Origin: Flectonema sp. DT1601
Lineage: Eukaryota > Euglenozoa > Diplonemea > Diplonemida > Diplonemidae
Assembly (NCBI GenBank): GCA_964019425.1
Contig: OZ025786.1
Coordinates: forward strand, 62,001-126,000
Length of the DNA: 64,000 bases
Direction of reading: 5' to 3'
Shown here piece by piece: positions 1 through 10,431 of this stretch; the first letter of the stretch is position 1, and each line of letters opens with the position of its first letter. Made by a program: the position numbers and the translations under genes. Below the pieces are notes generated by a model. That model did not search any database. It saw nothing but the letters and a program-made list of their open reading frames with translations, and had not been told where the DNA came from.

Positions 1-80
1 TTGGCTAGTTGTCTATTCACTCAGATCGTATCAATTCGCTGATTGAATTCCACTCGTTGGTTGGGGGAAGAGAGAGAGGA

Positions 81-432
81 GGAGGAGAGGAGAGGGCAGA
101 ATTTAATTAGCAAAAAGACGATCTTCAGAAATCGATTACCTTAACGACAGTTTATTATACATCATACTAATTGAAAGACAAGAAGAACTCAATACATTCC
201 ACAGAGAAATCAAGACAGGATTTGATTTTAAGAAAGTGTGAATCAGAACAACAACAACACACACCTGGTGCAAAGAAACAGTTGCCGGCTGCATCTGCGC
301 TGGTTCGATATTCCCTGAGACAGACGTAACATGTGCGCAGCCTCCCCACATGTGGTGCAGAGTCAACTTCTGTGGCATAGTTTTTGTTTTGTGTAGATGT
401 GTGTAAGGCTGTCAGATGAATAATAAAAAGAC
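81..432. repeat. Segmental duplicate of 8184-8535
   Basis: About 350 bp nearly identical to 8184-8535, in the same orientation, with only a few substitutions. The match stops abruptly at a GAGGAGAGG-rich run on the left and at AATAAAAAGAC on the right. It carries exon 1 of the small gene at 7797-8482 and the start of its first intron. Confidence 0.9.
265..378 (-). CDS. Partial copy of exon 1 of the small three-exon gene
   Basis: This is the duplicate of exon 1 at 8369-8482. It runs from an ATG at 378 to a CAG/GTGTGTG donor and encodes the same 38 residues (MPQKLTLHHMWG...), with a silent change in one Thr codon. Downstream exons would lie to the left of the window, so it cannot be decided whether this is a complete paralogue or a stranded exon. 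The function is not recognised. Confidence 0.35.
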
Positions 433-3399
433 ACTCGCGACTCTTTCAAATCAAAAACAGAAAACATTTCCACTGCTGCCGCTGTTCCTGACGCCTCTGT
501 ATTCGTAATGATGAGCACTGTGACTGTAAGATGAAAAGATTAATAAATCGATTACCTACTCAGATTGTTGTAAAATATATTATTTTTTGTTAATCGGAAT
601 TATAAACTTCATCAAACAAATAAAAACATGAAAAAGAAAAGAGAGAAGGGAATGAGAAAAGTACAAGTCGAGAATACGTACATTCCAAAAGATACAAAAT
701 AATTAAAAGAATTAACTAAGCACACAGCTAGGTACCGTTAGCTTATTCAGGCCAGTGGATTCACTCGCAACGCCCAAACTCACTCGCCCCAACACGGACT
801 ACGAAGTCTAGAAACGTGTGTAAGGTTTATTGAGCTCATATCGGTAATAAATTCATGGCGATGAGGTAGAATAAATGGCGGAATATTTGTTCTCGATACG
901 GTACATAAGAAAACTTTATTAACTGACACTCGACTTTCTTTTTTTTTTTTTTTTTTTTTTCACCTGGGAGTGACTTGCCGAACTAACGACAAGCGTGGTA
1001 ACCAATGATATACATTGATTTCCTCAGTGTCCCTCACGCTCTCTCACCCTGCCAGAAATAGCAGAAGCAGAAAAATAGACGCAAAGTACTCAGATTGTTT
1101 TCACTTTCTTCTTTTCCGGGAGAAAGTAGAAGGCAAGGAATTTAATTTTCTACAAAACTGTTTTTTTTTTTTCCTGCAGTGAAACAGATAGAAACAAATT
1201 TAATGAACATTTTTTTTTTCTTTTTTAATTATTTTGAACAGAACTTGTCAAAAAAGAAGAGTCTTCTGACAAGGAAACCTTGGCTCGAATAAAAAGGCTA
1301 GCAAGAAAAAATTAAAAATTATTAAAAAAAACAGGTGGCGCTGTTACTATTGTGGAATAGTACAACATATGCTACTCATCACCACGTCAAACTTTCCTTC
1401 AACACGAAGAGAACAAATTCACCGAAAGCGGGGGGTCTCGATTCACTTGATATCGTGATAGTGAGTACCTCAAGGGGATTACCCGCTCACGGGAAGACTT
1501 TCTGGGAAAGTGGTAGTCAGGGAACGGGAACTTTCTCTGCCTCGCAAAGCACACTTTTTTTTTTTTTTTTTTTTTTTTGTTCTTTTTTCGTGCGCAAAGC
1601 GAGGGATTAAAAAAAATCGTTTTTTTTTTTTTTCGTATAAACAGAAGGAATAGTGAAAACTGAAGAAGAGAAAAAAGAAGGAATCCGAAATAAGTGTAGC
1701 ACAACGTCACCATCTCTACCGCAAGTGATGAAGTCAATTTCAGAAAGAAAGAACAGTGAATGGTGTAAAGGAAAGACAGTCTCAGATTTGTATACGAGAT
1801 TTACAGTTGACAACTGCAAACAGAGAAGTTGGAAGAAAAGAATAAGAAGTTCAGAACAAGGTTACTGGGAACCCTAGAAAAGACGATAAAAAGGTGTAAA
1901 GAAAAGAATAAACCCAACAATGGTCTATGTTAGTGTGGAATCACACCAAAAGAAGATTACTTCATATTATTAAACAGGAGAATAGTACAAATTGGTTGAG
2001 AGTGATCAAAACACACCTCAAACCAAATAATAATAATAAAAAGAGGTACGTGGTTGTAAAAATAAAAAGCCTGACACAAGAACACTGATTGTCGACTAAA
2101 TAGCGAACACTGGAATAAGCGGCGTCAGAATTTTGGTTAAAAAATTATCATTTGCTGGCATTGTAACAACCAACTCGTTTTTTTTGTTTTTTTTTGTTGT
2201 TTTGGTAAGTGGGAAAAAAAGATAAAAAGGGGAATACTGGCCGACACGATGGGACGTTTTTTTTTTTTTTTTTTTTTTCAAAATGAATCACTTCTGTATT
2301 CATCTCATCTGTTTTAATGATCGAAAATACCGTTTCATAAACAAAGAATGAATAATTTTTTTTTTTTTTTGCTCTATTACTCTGCCTCACTCATATCGGT
2401 ACCGATGATTCTCTCCTGAACGGAATCGTTTCAGAGATACCAAATAAACGGAACGAGGGGGTCTGCGTTTAGGAAAAAATATTTTAAAGAAGCTTTTCAC
2501 TTCCCAGTGTTGGTGAGTTGACAAACACAAAGACTCGATATGCTACTACTGATAAAGGGTAATTTTTTTTTTTTTTTTTTTTTCCCTTGTTTTTCTTTCT
2601 TGTTTTTATTATACAAAGGCTGCTCAAAGTCGCTTTGTCCTGAACGGAAAGCTTTGGCGACACAAACAGGATCTAAAATTCTTTATGTTTCCAACAAAAA
2701 CAACAAAAGGGAGAAAGAAAGTAACATACTCACATAAAGAACCTTTTGAGAAGTAACGAGGCTTGCTACTTCTTAATGGTCTGCTATGAATTTTGTTGAT
2801 ATTTTTTTTTTTTTTTTTTTTGAGAGGGAGATAAAAAAAAAATAACAAAGAAAATAACAAAATAAAACTACCTGTAATGCGCCAGGTCGTTTTATTGTGA
2901 TTCGAGAGTGAGAGCTTAACAACAAAAAAGACTTTACTCAAAGGAATATAAAAATACTTTGAGAAGCTTTGTGGATTAGAGAAGAGGATGACCATCCCAG
3001 ACAATAATAAACTTTAAGTAGCTAAGATAAAGTAAACCGGCTGGCTAGGGAAGAAGTAGCTTTGCCAGACGAGCATCATATCCACGAAGGGTATCATAAC
3101 TCATCATTGCTTAGAATGTTTAAAATAAAAAAACTTGAAAAAAGAGAGAAAGAGAGGAAGGAGATTTCTTCATCGAACACAATTCAGTAATACACCCACA
3201 GCACTGAAACTACTCAAAGACAGCAGACAGAGAGACTAATCTCGCTAATTGCAATCACCTCATTGAGGGAATGGAAAGAAGTTTCCTGTTGTGAGTGGCA
3301 GACCTCGCGGGGCTGCTTAATGAAGTCGTTTGAATAGATGTCATTATTTGATGTGATGACACAATGAGGTAGTCATTCTTCAGTATTAATAAACTAATA
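433..3399. other. Gene-poor AT-rich stretch with homopolymer runs
   Basis: No convincing gene. It holds poly(T) runs of about 20 nt near 939, 1556, 2258, 2558 and 2802. Around 3030-3130 the minus strand has a pyrimidine-rich tract, an AG and a 20-codon ORF (MMSYDTLRGYDARL...). That ORF could be a small exon but cannot be assigned. Confidence 0.6.
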
Positions 3400-4821
3400 C
3401 TACACCACATCAACTATGTCAGCACTCTCATCACGAGGATCGAGTAAGTTAACCGGAGGTCTTGTAAGAGGGTTCAGACGAGGGTAGCAAAACCCACCAG
3501 CGTAGGATGGCAGGTCACCTCCCAGAATGTCAGTAGCCGCTAAGTCTCCTGCTGCAGCTGAAGACATAATCCCCCAACCACTAAGTCCTCCAATCACATA
3601 GTTATTAGAAGGTCCATGCCATCCGATGATTGGTCTTCCGTCAGTAGAACTGTTGTAATAACCAGCGTCAACATTCATATCTTTGGTCATGTTCTCTCGA
3701 TACACTCCAAGAGCTGGAATGATCTTTGTAGCACCAGCAATAGCCAACTCGTGATAAAATTCATTCAGTTGAGTAATTGGGAACTCTGGATGCACACCAG
3801 GATCTATGTGTGCATGAACATGTTCCCACATGACTAGGATACGACCGTTACCGAGGGGGCGGATGTGTTGTCCACCTGGTTGAGTTTTAAGCCATTCGGA
3901 AGTATTTAAAATGCCTCCTTCTTGAGTGTCGTCAATCTCTTCTAACGCTTCGACCATTTCAGGACTCCAGTCAACATTAGTTCTGTCTCTCCAGACCATG
4001 AAAGGAGTAGTTTGTTGACAGACGATACCAGCTGAGTCATTCATAACTACCTTAGCGATGATCTCATTCTTTAAAGGAAGTTCTGGTGCGTTCATTAAAT
4101 TGTTTAGCCATGGAACCCAAGCACCTGAACAGTTAATAAAAACATCACATTCCAACTCATTAGTGTGACCATTATCATCTGTGACCATCACTTTCTTAAT
4201 TTCATTATTTTTAATATCAAAACCTGAAACAGAACCGCTTGTGAGTTTCATTCCTTTAGACTTCGCTTCTTGGTAGTAGTACGATCCCAGACCTCGTGCG
4301 TCTAACCAACCAGCCTTTCTACAATGGACAAGTGTACTCGCTTCTGGGTTCACTCCTGGAAAGACTCTTTGAATAACATCAGGACTGGTTATAATATCAA
4401 AGCCGTCAAGTGACTTATCAATACCCTTAAGAGGACTACGAGTGTAAGTATCTTCAGTGCAGTGATATCTGACTTCACCAGCTCCAAATGATGACGAGAT
4501 GGTTGCCATGTCTGTGAGAGTTTTCCCACCTTCTTTTGATCCAGCGAGGAAACAGTATCCTTTGTTGTTCATATTTAGACCAAAGGATCGATCAGCTTCT
4601 TCAATTATCTCCATCGACCTCTCCATGAAAGGAATCACTTGATCATCAACAAAGAAGTTTCTATAACACTCGCTACTGTTTTGGGATGTCGCTCCCAATA
4701 CTCCTCGAGGCTCTACGCAGACGACTTCAATTTCTCTGTTCTGCTTCGCTGCCTTTCTGTAGAGCTGCATAGCAACAGATGTCCCCGCAATCCCAGATCC
4801 GGATATAATAAATCGCTGCAT
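3400..4821 (-). CDS. FAD-dependent oxidoreductase, DAO family
   Basis: A 473-residue flavoenzyme of the D-amino-acid oxidase/sarcosine oxidase superfamily, expected to oxidise a C-N bond using FAD. Near the N-terminus is a Rossmann dinucleotide-binding loop (FIISGSGIAGTSVAMQL), followed by an acidic residue at the end of strand 2 (VVCVEPR). Near the C-terminus is the second FAD-contact segment (GRPIIGWHG...NYVIGGLSGWG). The ORF extends further upstream, but the ATG at 4819-4821 puts the Rossmann strand at the N-terminus, as is usual, and a TTCTTCAG acceptor lies about 20 nt before it. No intron is needed. The substrate cannot be told from sequence; FOXRED1-like or dimethylglycine/sarcosine-type enzymes are possible. 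No clear mitochondrial presequence. Confidence 0.85.
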   Translation of the reverse strand: MQRFIISGSGIAGTSVAMQLYRKAAKQNREIEVVCVEPRGVLGATSQNSSECYRNFFVDDQVIPFMERSMEIIEEADRSFGLNMNNKGYCFLAGSKEGGKTLTDMATISSSFGAGEVRYHCTEDTYTRSPLKGIDKSLDGFDIITSPDVIQRVFPGVNPEASTLVHCRKAGWLDARGLGSYYYQEAKSKGMKLTSGSVSGFDIKNNEIKKVMVTDDNGHTNELECDVFINCSGAWVPWLNNLMNAPELPLKNEIIAKVVMNDSAGIVCQQTTPFMVWRDRTNVDWSPEMVEALEEIDDTQEGGILNTSEWLKTQPGGQHIRPLGNGRILVMWEHVHAHIDPGVHPEFPITQLNEFYHELAIAGATKIIPALGVYRENMTKDMNVDAGYYNSSTDGRPIIGWHGPSNNYVIGGLSGWGIMSSAAAGDLAATDILGGDLPSYAGGFCYPRLNPLTRPPVNLLDPRDESADIVDVV

Positions 4822-5004
4822 TGTTTGGTGAAATATAAAACTGAAGAATTGAATTGAATTGAATTGAACTAACCATAAGAACATCATCTCTCTTTCACTT
4901 TGTAGTGCTGAACGCATACGACGTCACAAACAATACGCACGATGACTGACCTGAACGAGTGGTCAATGGGAATATCAATATCGAAGACTGACTTCCATCT
5001 TCTG

Positions 5005-6471
5005 TCAGGTTATTTGTGTAAACGATGCCTCACATGAAAGCCAGTTACTACCAGGAGCAGCTCTCGCATTTAAATACTTTACGAAATCCCTACTCCAAGG
5101 AGCTAGTGAGGATGGTTTAACCCATCCAATATGTTGATCAGCTGCTGTGACTACAGAAGAAGGATTTGATGAATCGTAATTTGGATGATTTGGAAGAGAC
5201 GGATGTGGTTTCAGTACAACTAATTCACCTGAGGAACGACACTTGGCCTGCAACAGGTCCCAATAAAACATTCTAAACTGAGACAGCCAAGAGACTTTAC
5301 CAAATTTTATTTTAACATTAGCATGAGCAACCACCACTGATGATGATACTAATTTTGGATCTGTGTAACCGAATTCAGTTAAGTACCTGGAGTCTTTGTA
5401 CGTTGGTTTTAATTCATTTTTACTTCTCATTGAAAGATGAGCAGAAGTCGGAAAATGATAAGCAGGCAGTACGCAGAACAGAAGCTTGTCTGGCGTTACA
5501 GAAGTTGCAGTCCACGGTCTGCTAAAACTAACATTTAAAAGAAGTAGAGCTCCGTGTAGAGCAGGTTGTTCTCTTGACCCAAGACAATCCATTATTGATA
5601 TCCAAAGTCTGAATAAAGTTATTAATTTATTGAGATTGTCTTTCTTCTTTATGTTATAAATAATAAAACCACCGACTGGTTCAATTCGATTGTGATGATC
5701 AACTGACGAGCCCTCATCTGCATCATTCACAACATAAGCATCACAGTTCGATTCCCCCCCAAGACTTCTCGCAATGTTATTAGCATTGTGAGTCCACACA
5801 GTATCACCATCTGTTAGTGTGATGTGTTTTAAAGTTGATTTTTGAATGCTGTCGTGGGATAGCAGAGTTCCGACGTATGCCGTTCGTTTTCTAATAAAAA
5901 ATAAATATTCATCAGTGCTAACATAAGACTGTCTCAGTACACCTTTACTAGTTCCCTTCCAGTATGATGGACACCAATGAACATGTGATTCGTATCCAAG
6001 TTGGATGGTTTCTTTATAAGCATCTTCGTCAGTTACGATAATAACAAAAGCTGATAAACTCAATCGGTTAAATGAACAAACAAGATTAGAGATCAATCCT
6101 TGTTTAACATAAGCATGGTTAGCGAATGTGATAACCAAATCAAGAGGAGAAGAACTGTTTATGTTGTTTAAGAAAACACTGATATCACAAATTGTTTCTT
6201 CCGTTGGAAGATTTTGTAAAGAACTGATATTAACTGCGAGAGTACTGCTGGTTTCTATTATTGATTTCTTGTCTGATTCACTCCAGTAGCGGTAGTCATC
6301 TTCGCGATGTTTATTCCAATCTGATGATTGTTTTATCAACACTCGACTCTCTCTTAACCAATCGATTCTATTGTCAGATATCTGTAGCAATCTATCACAC
6401 GTTATGAATATAAAAAATAAACAACAAACCAACACAGACACAACACATTCCAGTAGGTGTCGATGTGACAT
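5005..6471 (-). CDS. Type II membrane glycosyltransferase-like protein
   Basis: A 488-residue protein with one hydrophobic segment near residues 6-24 and a long lumenal-type remainder, as in Golgi glycosyltransferases. The core resembles the nucleotide-diphospho-sugar transferase family (PF03407 type): a strand-rich segment (LVITFANHAYVKQGL), a DxD-like metal site (LTDGDTVW, about residues 219-226), then NDADEGSS...VGGFIIYNI, which fits the family's acceptor-side loop. The ATG at 6469-6471 is preferred because the ORF in this frame has no ATG further upstream. A six-codon upstream ORF ends on this start (TAATG). Donor and acceptor sugars are unknown. Single exon. Confidence 0.6.
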   Translation of the reverse strand: MSHRHLLECVVSVLVCCLFFIFITCDRLLQISDNRIDWLRESRVLIKQSSDWNKHREDDYRYWSESDKKSIIETSSTLAVNISSLQNLPTEETICDISVFLNNINSSSPLDLVITFANHAYVKQGLISNLVCSFNRLSLSAFVIIVTDEDAYKETIQLGYESHVHWCPSYWKGTSKGVLRQSYVSTDEYLFFIRKRTAYVGTLLSHDSIQKSTLKHITLTDGDTVWTHNANNIARSLGGESNCDAYVVNDADEGSSVDHHNRIEPVGGFIIYNIKKKDNLNKLITLFRLWISIMDCLGSREQPALHGALLLLNVSFSRPWTATSVTPDKLLFCVLPAYHFPTSAHLSMRSKNELKPTYKDSRYLTEFGYTDPKLVSSSVVVAHANVKIKFGKVSWLSQFRMFYWDLLQAKCRSSGELVVLKPHPSLPNHPNYDSSNPSSVVTAADQHIGWVKPSSLAPWSRDFVKYLNARAAPGSNWLSCEASFTQIT

Positions 6472-6900
6472 TACAGAATCCCACACATCATTTTTTAGAC
6501 TTTGAGATGATAAACTTTATTACAACATAAGAAGATAGCGAGTAAAAGTTAAACACAAAATAACATGATCTGGTGGTGGAGTTCCGGCTGCCTATATCGT
6601 TGGATGTGAGATGCTTAAAAAGTAAAATACGAAACCAATACCAAAATCAGACAACTAAAAATGTTACTACCAAAAGGCAAGAAGGAAGGGTAGCTGTCAA
6701 AGAGCAAGAGAGACGTTTAGAGGGGTAGATTGTTTGATTAGGTTTATCTTATAAATAAATCATCTTTATAGAAAAATAAAAATGAACATTTCTTAATAAA
6801 CTTTTTCACAAAAAAGATTGTTAGCAATAATTGCCAGTTCGTAGCACCACTTTAGAGAGGGTGCATATTTTCGGGTACTCCCTGTTGGTTAGAGTAACAA
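6472..6900. other. Intergenic, nothing recognised
   Basis: AT-rich spacer between the glycosyltransferase-like gene and the 18S fragment. No ORF or repeat stands out except the short upstream ORF at 6471-6491. Confidence 0.5.
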
Positions 6901-6901
6901 G

Positions 6902-6970
6902 AAACCTGGTTGATCCTGCCAGTAGTCATATGCTTGTTTCAAGGATTAAGCCATGCAAGTCTTAGATTTA
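6902..6970 (+). pseudogene. 18S rRNA 5'-end fragment
   Basis: The plus strand carries the near-universal start of small-subunit rRNA (ACCTGGTTGATCCTGCCAG, then ATATGCTTGTTTCAAGGATT and AAGCCATGCAAGTCT). Similarity fades after about 65-70 nt and the rest of the gene is absent. It lies on the opposite strand to the genes and ends about 40 nt before the stop codon of the LRR gene at 7008. It is a truncated insertion, not a working rDNA unit. Confidence 0.9.
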
Positions 6971-7007
6971 TGTGGGAAATAACTTTCGGCTTCTCCTGTG
7001 ATCATAC

Positions 7008-7475
7008 TCAACACTCAGGTAGATTGACTCCGAGCTTCCGCGCCAACAGCTGCTGCTCTCTTAGTAGCTGCAGAGCTTGTTGAGGAGAAGTAAACAAGTC
7101 AGGTGTCGACAGCTTCACTGCTGGTGCTGGCTCGGTTCGCACAACTGGTTTCTTGCTGTTGGACTGCAGAATTTGATTGATATCAGAAGTTATCTCACTA
7201 GAAACACACTTCCCTAACTTGAGTACCACCAGTCTAGTATCAGACAGACACTGAATTAGTTGCTTACCTCCACAGTCTGTTATCACATTCCTCGTTAAAT
7301 ATAATTCTCGTATTGAACTTTCTGGTAAGACGTGACACAACTTCGTCACATGGTCATCCGTCAGCTTACATCCCGACAGGTAGACTCTCTCTAAGTTCTT
7401 GTTACTCGCAATCGTATGACAGACGTCATCAAAACCATCGATGTTGGTGTCGGAGAAGTCGAGTTCTGTTTCCAT
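7008..7475 (-). CDS. Small leucine-rich repeat protein (RNase-inhibitor type)
   Basis: About 155 residues. The N-terminal half has three or four LRRs of the ribonuclease-inhibitor type (LERVYLSGCKLTDDHVTKL, IRELYLTRNVITDCGGKQL, LVVLKLGKC). The C-terminal half is a linker and a short Leu/Gln-rich helix (QQALQLLREQQLLARKLGV). The first ATG in frame is 7473-7475. A CTGTTGATCAG acceptor sits about 20 nt upstream, so either a trans-spliced 5' end or an earlier exon is possible. Such short LRR proteins are protein-interaction modules and no specific role can be given. Confidence 0.6.
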   Translation of the reverse strand: METELDFSDTNIDGFDDVCHTIASNKNLERVYLSGCKLTDDHVTKLCHVLPESSIRELYLTRNVITDCGGKQLIQCLSDTRLVVLKLGKCVSSEITSDINQILQSNSKKPVVRTEPAPAVKLSTPDLFTSPQQALQLLREQQLLARKLGVNLPEC

Positions 7476-7796
7476 AAATCTCTTTAGCCTGATCAACAGA
7501 ATAAATATTTTTTATTGTTATTCAAGAGAACGTTTGAAAATCTAAACCAAAACACGTCTCATACTACCTCACCACCTGTAATGATAAAAATAGTGTTCTA
7601 ACTCCAGCTGTTCACGCGCTCAGTCGTTTGTTAAATTTATAATTTGTGTGTGCACGTCAGGACGTGCAAATGTCAGGATGCTTTTTTTTTTTTCCCTTAA
7701 AAATGAATTCCGAGACAAGTCAACAGCATTCATAATTCGTTCTGTACAATTGCATAACTTTTCTTTTTGGTGTAGGGGTGCTTACAAACGGCGAGT

Positions 7797-8482
7797 CTAC
7801 TTTGCTACGGAACCGGAGAAGTTTCCCTTTCCGCCGTTGTTGTATCCGCCGGTGCCACTGGTACCAAATTCCTGTTTGTTAAAAATGAGAAACAGAGTAG
7901 CCGCAATGGTAAATGATAATTGAGATAGAAATGTAACAAAATAAAACAAACCTGCTCCTGCGTAGTTCCGAATAACGCATTCTTGTAGATAGCAGTGAAA
8001 CCGTTGCCTTGCGCTGGGTTTAGTTTAGCCTGTTTTTTTGGTTTTTTACTGACGGGATTTGAGTTGAGACGACCCAGCGTATAATATATTTCATATTTCT
8101 GGATGAGTCGAAGATTCAGATTCGATCTTCTTAAATGCGATTGACCACTACTGACCACGACGAGCGAGAGAGAGCGAGGAGAGGAGAGGAGAGGAGAGGG
8201 CAGAATTTAATTAGCAAAAAGACGATCTTCAGAAATCGATTACCTTAACGACAGTTTATTACACATCATACTAATTGAAAGACAAGAAGAACTCAATACA
8301 CTCCAGAGAGAAATCAAGACAGGATTTGATTTTAAGAAAGTGTGAATCAGAACAACAACAACACACACCTGGTGCAAAGAAACGGTTGCCGGCTGCATCT
8401 GCGCTGGTTCGATATTCCCTGAGACAGACGTAACATGTGCGCAGCCTCCCCACATGTGGTGCAGAGTCAACTTCTGTGGCAT
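7797..8482 (-). CDS. Small three-exon protein with Gly-rich tail, unknown function
   Basis: Hand-spliced gene of 88 residues: exons 8369-8482, 7952-8029 and 7797-7871. All three are multiples of 3 and both junctions are phase 0. Donors are GTGTGT and GTTTGT, and both acceptors are AACAG, matching the other introns here. The middle exon reads AKLNPAQGNGFTAIYKN and continues as ALFGTTQEQ; the last is Gly/Asn-rich (GTSGTGGYNNGGKGN). A clear acceptor (TTATTCATCTGACAG) precedes the start ATG. The fold is not recognised. Exon 1 is duplicated at 265-378. The alternative reading, an unspliced ORF starting at 8158, would need a GTG start and reads through the first intron. Confidence 0.5.
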
Positions 8483-8535
8483 AGTTTTTGTTTTGTGTAG
8501 ATGTGTGTAAGGCTGTCAGATGAATAATAAAAAGA
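8184..8535. repeat. Segmental duplicate of 81-432
   Basis: Second copy of the approximately 350-bp duplication. It spans exon 1, the first splice donor and most of intron 1 of the small gene at 7797-8482. The left border lies in a GAGAGGAGAGG minisatellite, a plausible recombination point. Confidence 0.9.
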
Positions 8536-8923
8536 CCATCTTAACTACCACTCGTACTGAGTTGAGTGAGTTGAGTCACTAACGAGGTATTAGTTTAGTT
8601 ATCTGTGAGAGGGACGAGGACAATCCTCTAAAACACAAGAACAACAAACCTGAAAATAATCGCAAAAAAGTAATCTTTTGTGTAAATTATTAAAAAAAGA
8701 AATGAAAAAGAATCTGCCTCAACTTAAAAGTAATCGAACACGTGTTGATGTTGTCAACCCGCATGTGAACCAACTCAAGCTGATAAAGCTAAAAGAGGTT
8801 TACGTGTGCTACTCAAACATTATATTTCGTGTTAAATGCAAAAAAACGCAAAAAAAAAAAAAAAGGTTAATAGAATAACTACTCACTGGAAAGTGAATTG
8901 TTAAGAAGATAATAAGAAGAAAG
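8536..8923. other. Intergenic, nothing recognised
   Basis: Spacer with a short poly(A) run near 8850. No supported feature. Confidence 0.5.
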
Positions 8924-10213
8924 TTAATTAACCGAACGTCGACTCTCTCTATCAAGTTTTACGACCCATCTCTTGGGATGATCATGTTGCTCAAGGGAAG
9001 CTTTATTATTAATGTTGCTATTTAAATAAGCCTTTGTGATACTTGACGACCCAGAACCGTAAGGTATCGGTGATGGATTGCTAGTTATCGGTGGTGGTGG
9101 TACTGCTATCGATTTATTAATATCTGACAGTGAAGTAATGGTCTGCTGATGGTATCGAAGTATCAAATTAAACACCCGACACACTTTATAACCAACTTCT
9201 CGTAAGTTGTCATCCCAACAGCATTCTGGAGTAGTAAACCTTTCAGCTATTTGAATAATTGTTGTGGTGGATGTAGTTGGTAGTTGAGATAACATATTGC
9301 TGCACCAAATTTGGATATTTTTATCTATTTTTTCTAATTGTTGTTCATAATTCGATTGGATTGCAATAACGTCATCGGCTGCCTGTACTTTACATCTCAT
9401 CGTTTTTTCAATTCCTTCAAGATAACGTTTTTCAAAAGAATCTTTTTCTTCTTTCAATTTTTCAAAATTTAAATTCTGAATTGTAATTTCAGACTTCAGT
9501 CTCATCGATGACTCCAAAGACGACATCTGTTTTTGTTCAGCTTCTGTTGTCTTGTCTTCGAGAGCTTTGATCAGGTGTTCCAATTCTGAGATTCTTTTGA
9601 AAGTTTGAGTGTTTTTTAATTTCTTAATTTCATCATCCTTCGCCCTGAGACGCTTTCGTAACAAAACTGTGTGATGATCAAAGACTCCATCTATAATCTT
9701 ACTGGCCATAGCAGACTTGTGAGGACAAGAACCATCTTCTTCACTAACTGAAATAGCGTCCTCATGACAACTACATGAAAGTGATTTTGTTTTTCTCAAC
9801 GACGTTGGAGGTATTGGATCGCCCATCGATAATAATAAATTCTGAGCAGCTTGTGCGGCAAGCAAAGGTCCCATTGCTTCCTTGTGTCTCATTTCTGATA
9901 AGTCATTTTGTAATTGTTCAACTTCCGCCGACGTCGCCTTAAGAATTTGATTCAGATTCTCAGATTCCTTCTCACAAGTGATGAGTGAATTGCGTACGGT
10001 TCTGATGCTGCTTTTTCCCCTTTCGATTTCTAGTTGCAGTTCGAATTCTACTTCGTCTTTGATTGCATCGAATCCTTTTTCTGTGATCTCAGCTTCGTTT
10101 AGTTTGAGTACCCAATTCTTACATCGGGTCATCAATTCATCCATCCACGTCATTTGATTTGATATTTCACGAAAGTTACTTATCGACAACGGTTCTGTTG
10201 TACTTCCTGTCAT
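8924..10213 (-). CDS. Coiled-coil protein, unknown function
   Basis: A 429-residue single-exon protein. Heptad-like coiled coils occupy roughly residues 35-125 and 175-300 (for example ITEKGFDAIKDEVEFELQLE and LEHLIKALEDKTTEAEQKQ). A short Cys/His-containing linker (SLSCSCHEDAISVSEEDGSC) lies between them, and the C-terminal tail is Pro/Ser/Asn-rich and low in complexity. No catalytic or membrane segment is seen. The start at 10213 follows a TTATTAACAG acceptor by about 30 nt. A structural or scaffold role is likely from composition only. Confidence 0.65.
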   Translation of the reverse strand: MTGSTTEPLSISNFREISNQMTWMDELMTRCKNWVLKLNEAEITEKGFDAIKDEVEFELQLEIERGKSSIRTVRNSLITCEKESENLNQILKATSAEVEQLQNDLSEMRHKEAMGPLLAAQAAQNLLLSMGDPIPPTSLRKTKSLSCSCHEDAISVSEEDGSCPHKSAMASKIIDGVFDHHTVLLRKRLRAKDDEIKKLKNTQTFKRISELEHLIKALEDKTTEAEQKQMSSLESSMRLKSEITIQNLNFEKLKEEKDSFEKRYLEGIEKTMRCKVQAADDVIAIQSNYEQQLEKIDKNIQIWCSNMLSQLPTTSTTTIIQIAERFTTPECCWDDNLREVGYKVCRVFNLILRYHQQTITSLSDINKSIAVPPPPITSNPSPIPYGSGSSSITKAYLNSNINNKASLEQHDHPKRWVVKLDRESRRSVN

Positions 10214-10431
10214 CTTATTAGAGAAAGGTGAGGGCTGTTAATAAAATATGAATTAAGGCCACCACCATTACGAGGACGAAGAGACTCAGTAACAGAAAGA
10301 ACTACTACAGCATGTCAACAACTGTAATGAAGTCGTTCATGTTCACAATAACTCGTTTGTGTATTGATTATAAAAAAAACGAAACAAAAAAAAAACGAAA
10401 AAAAAAGAATAACTTGTGTAAATGTAAACAA

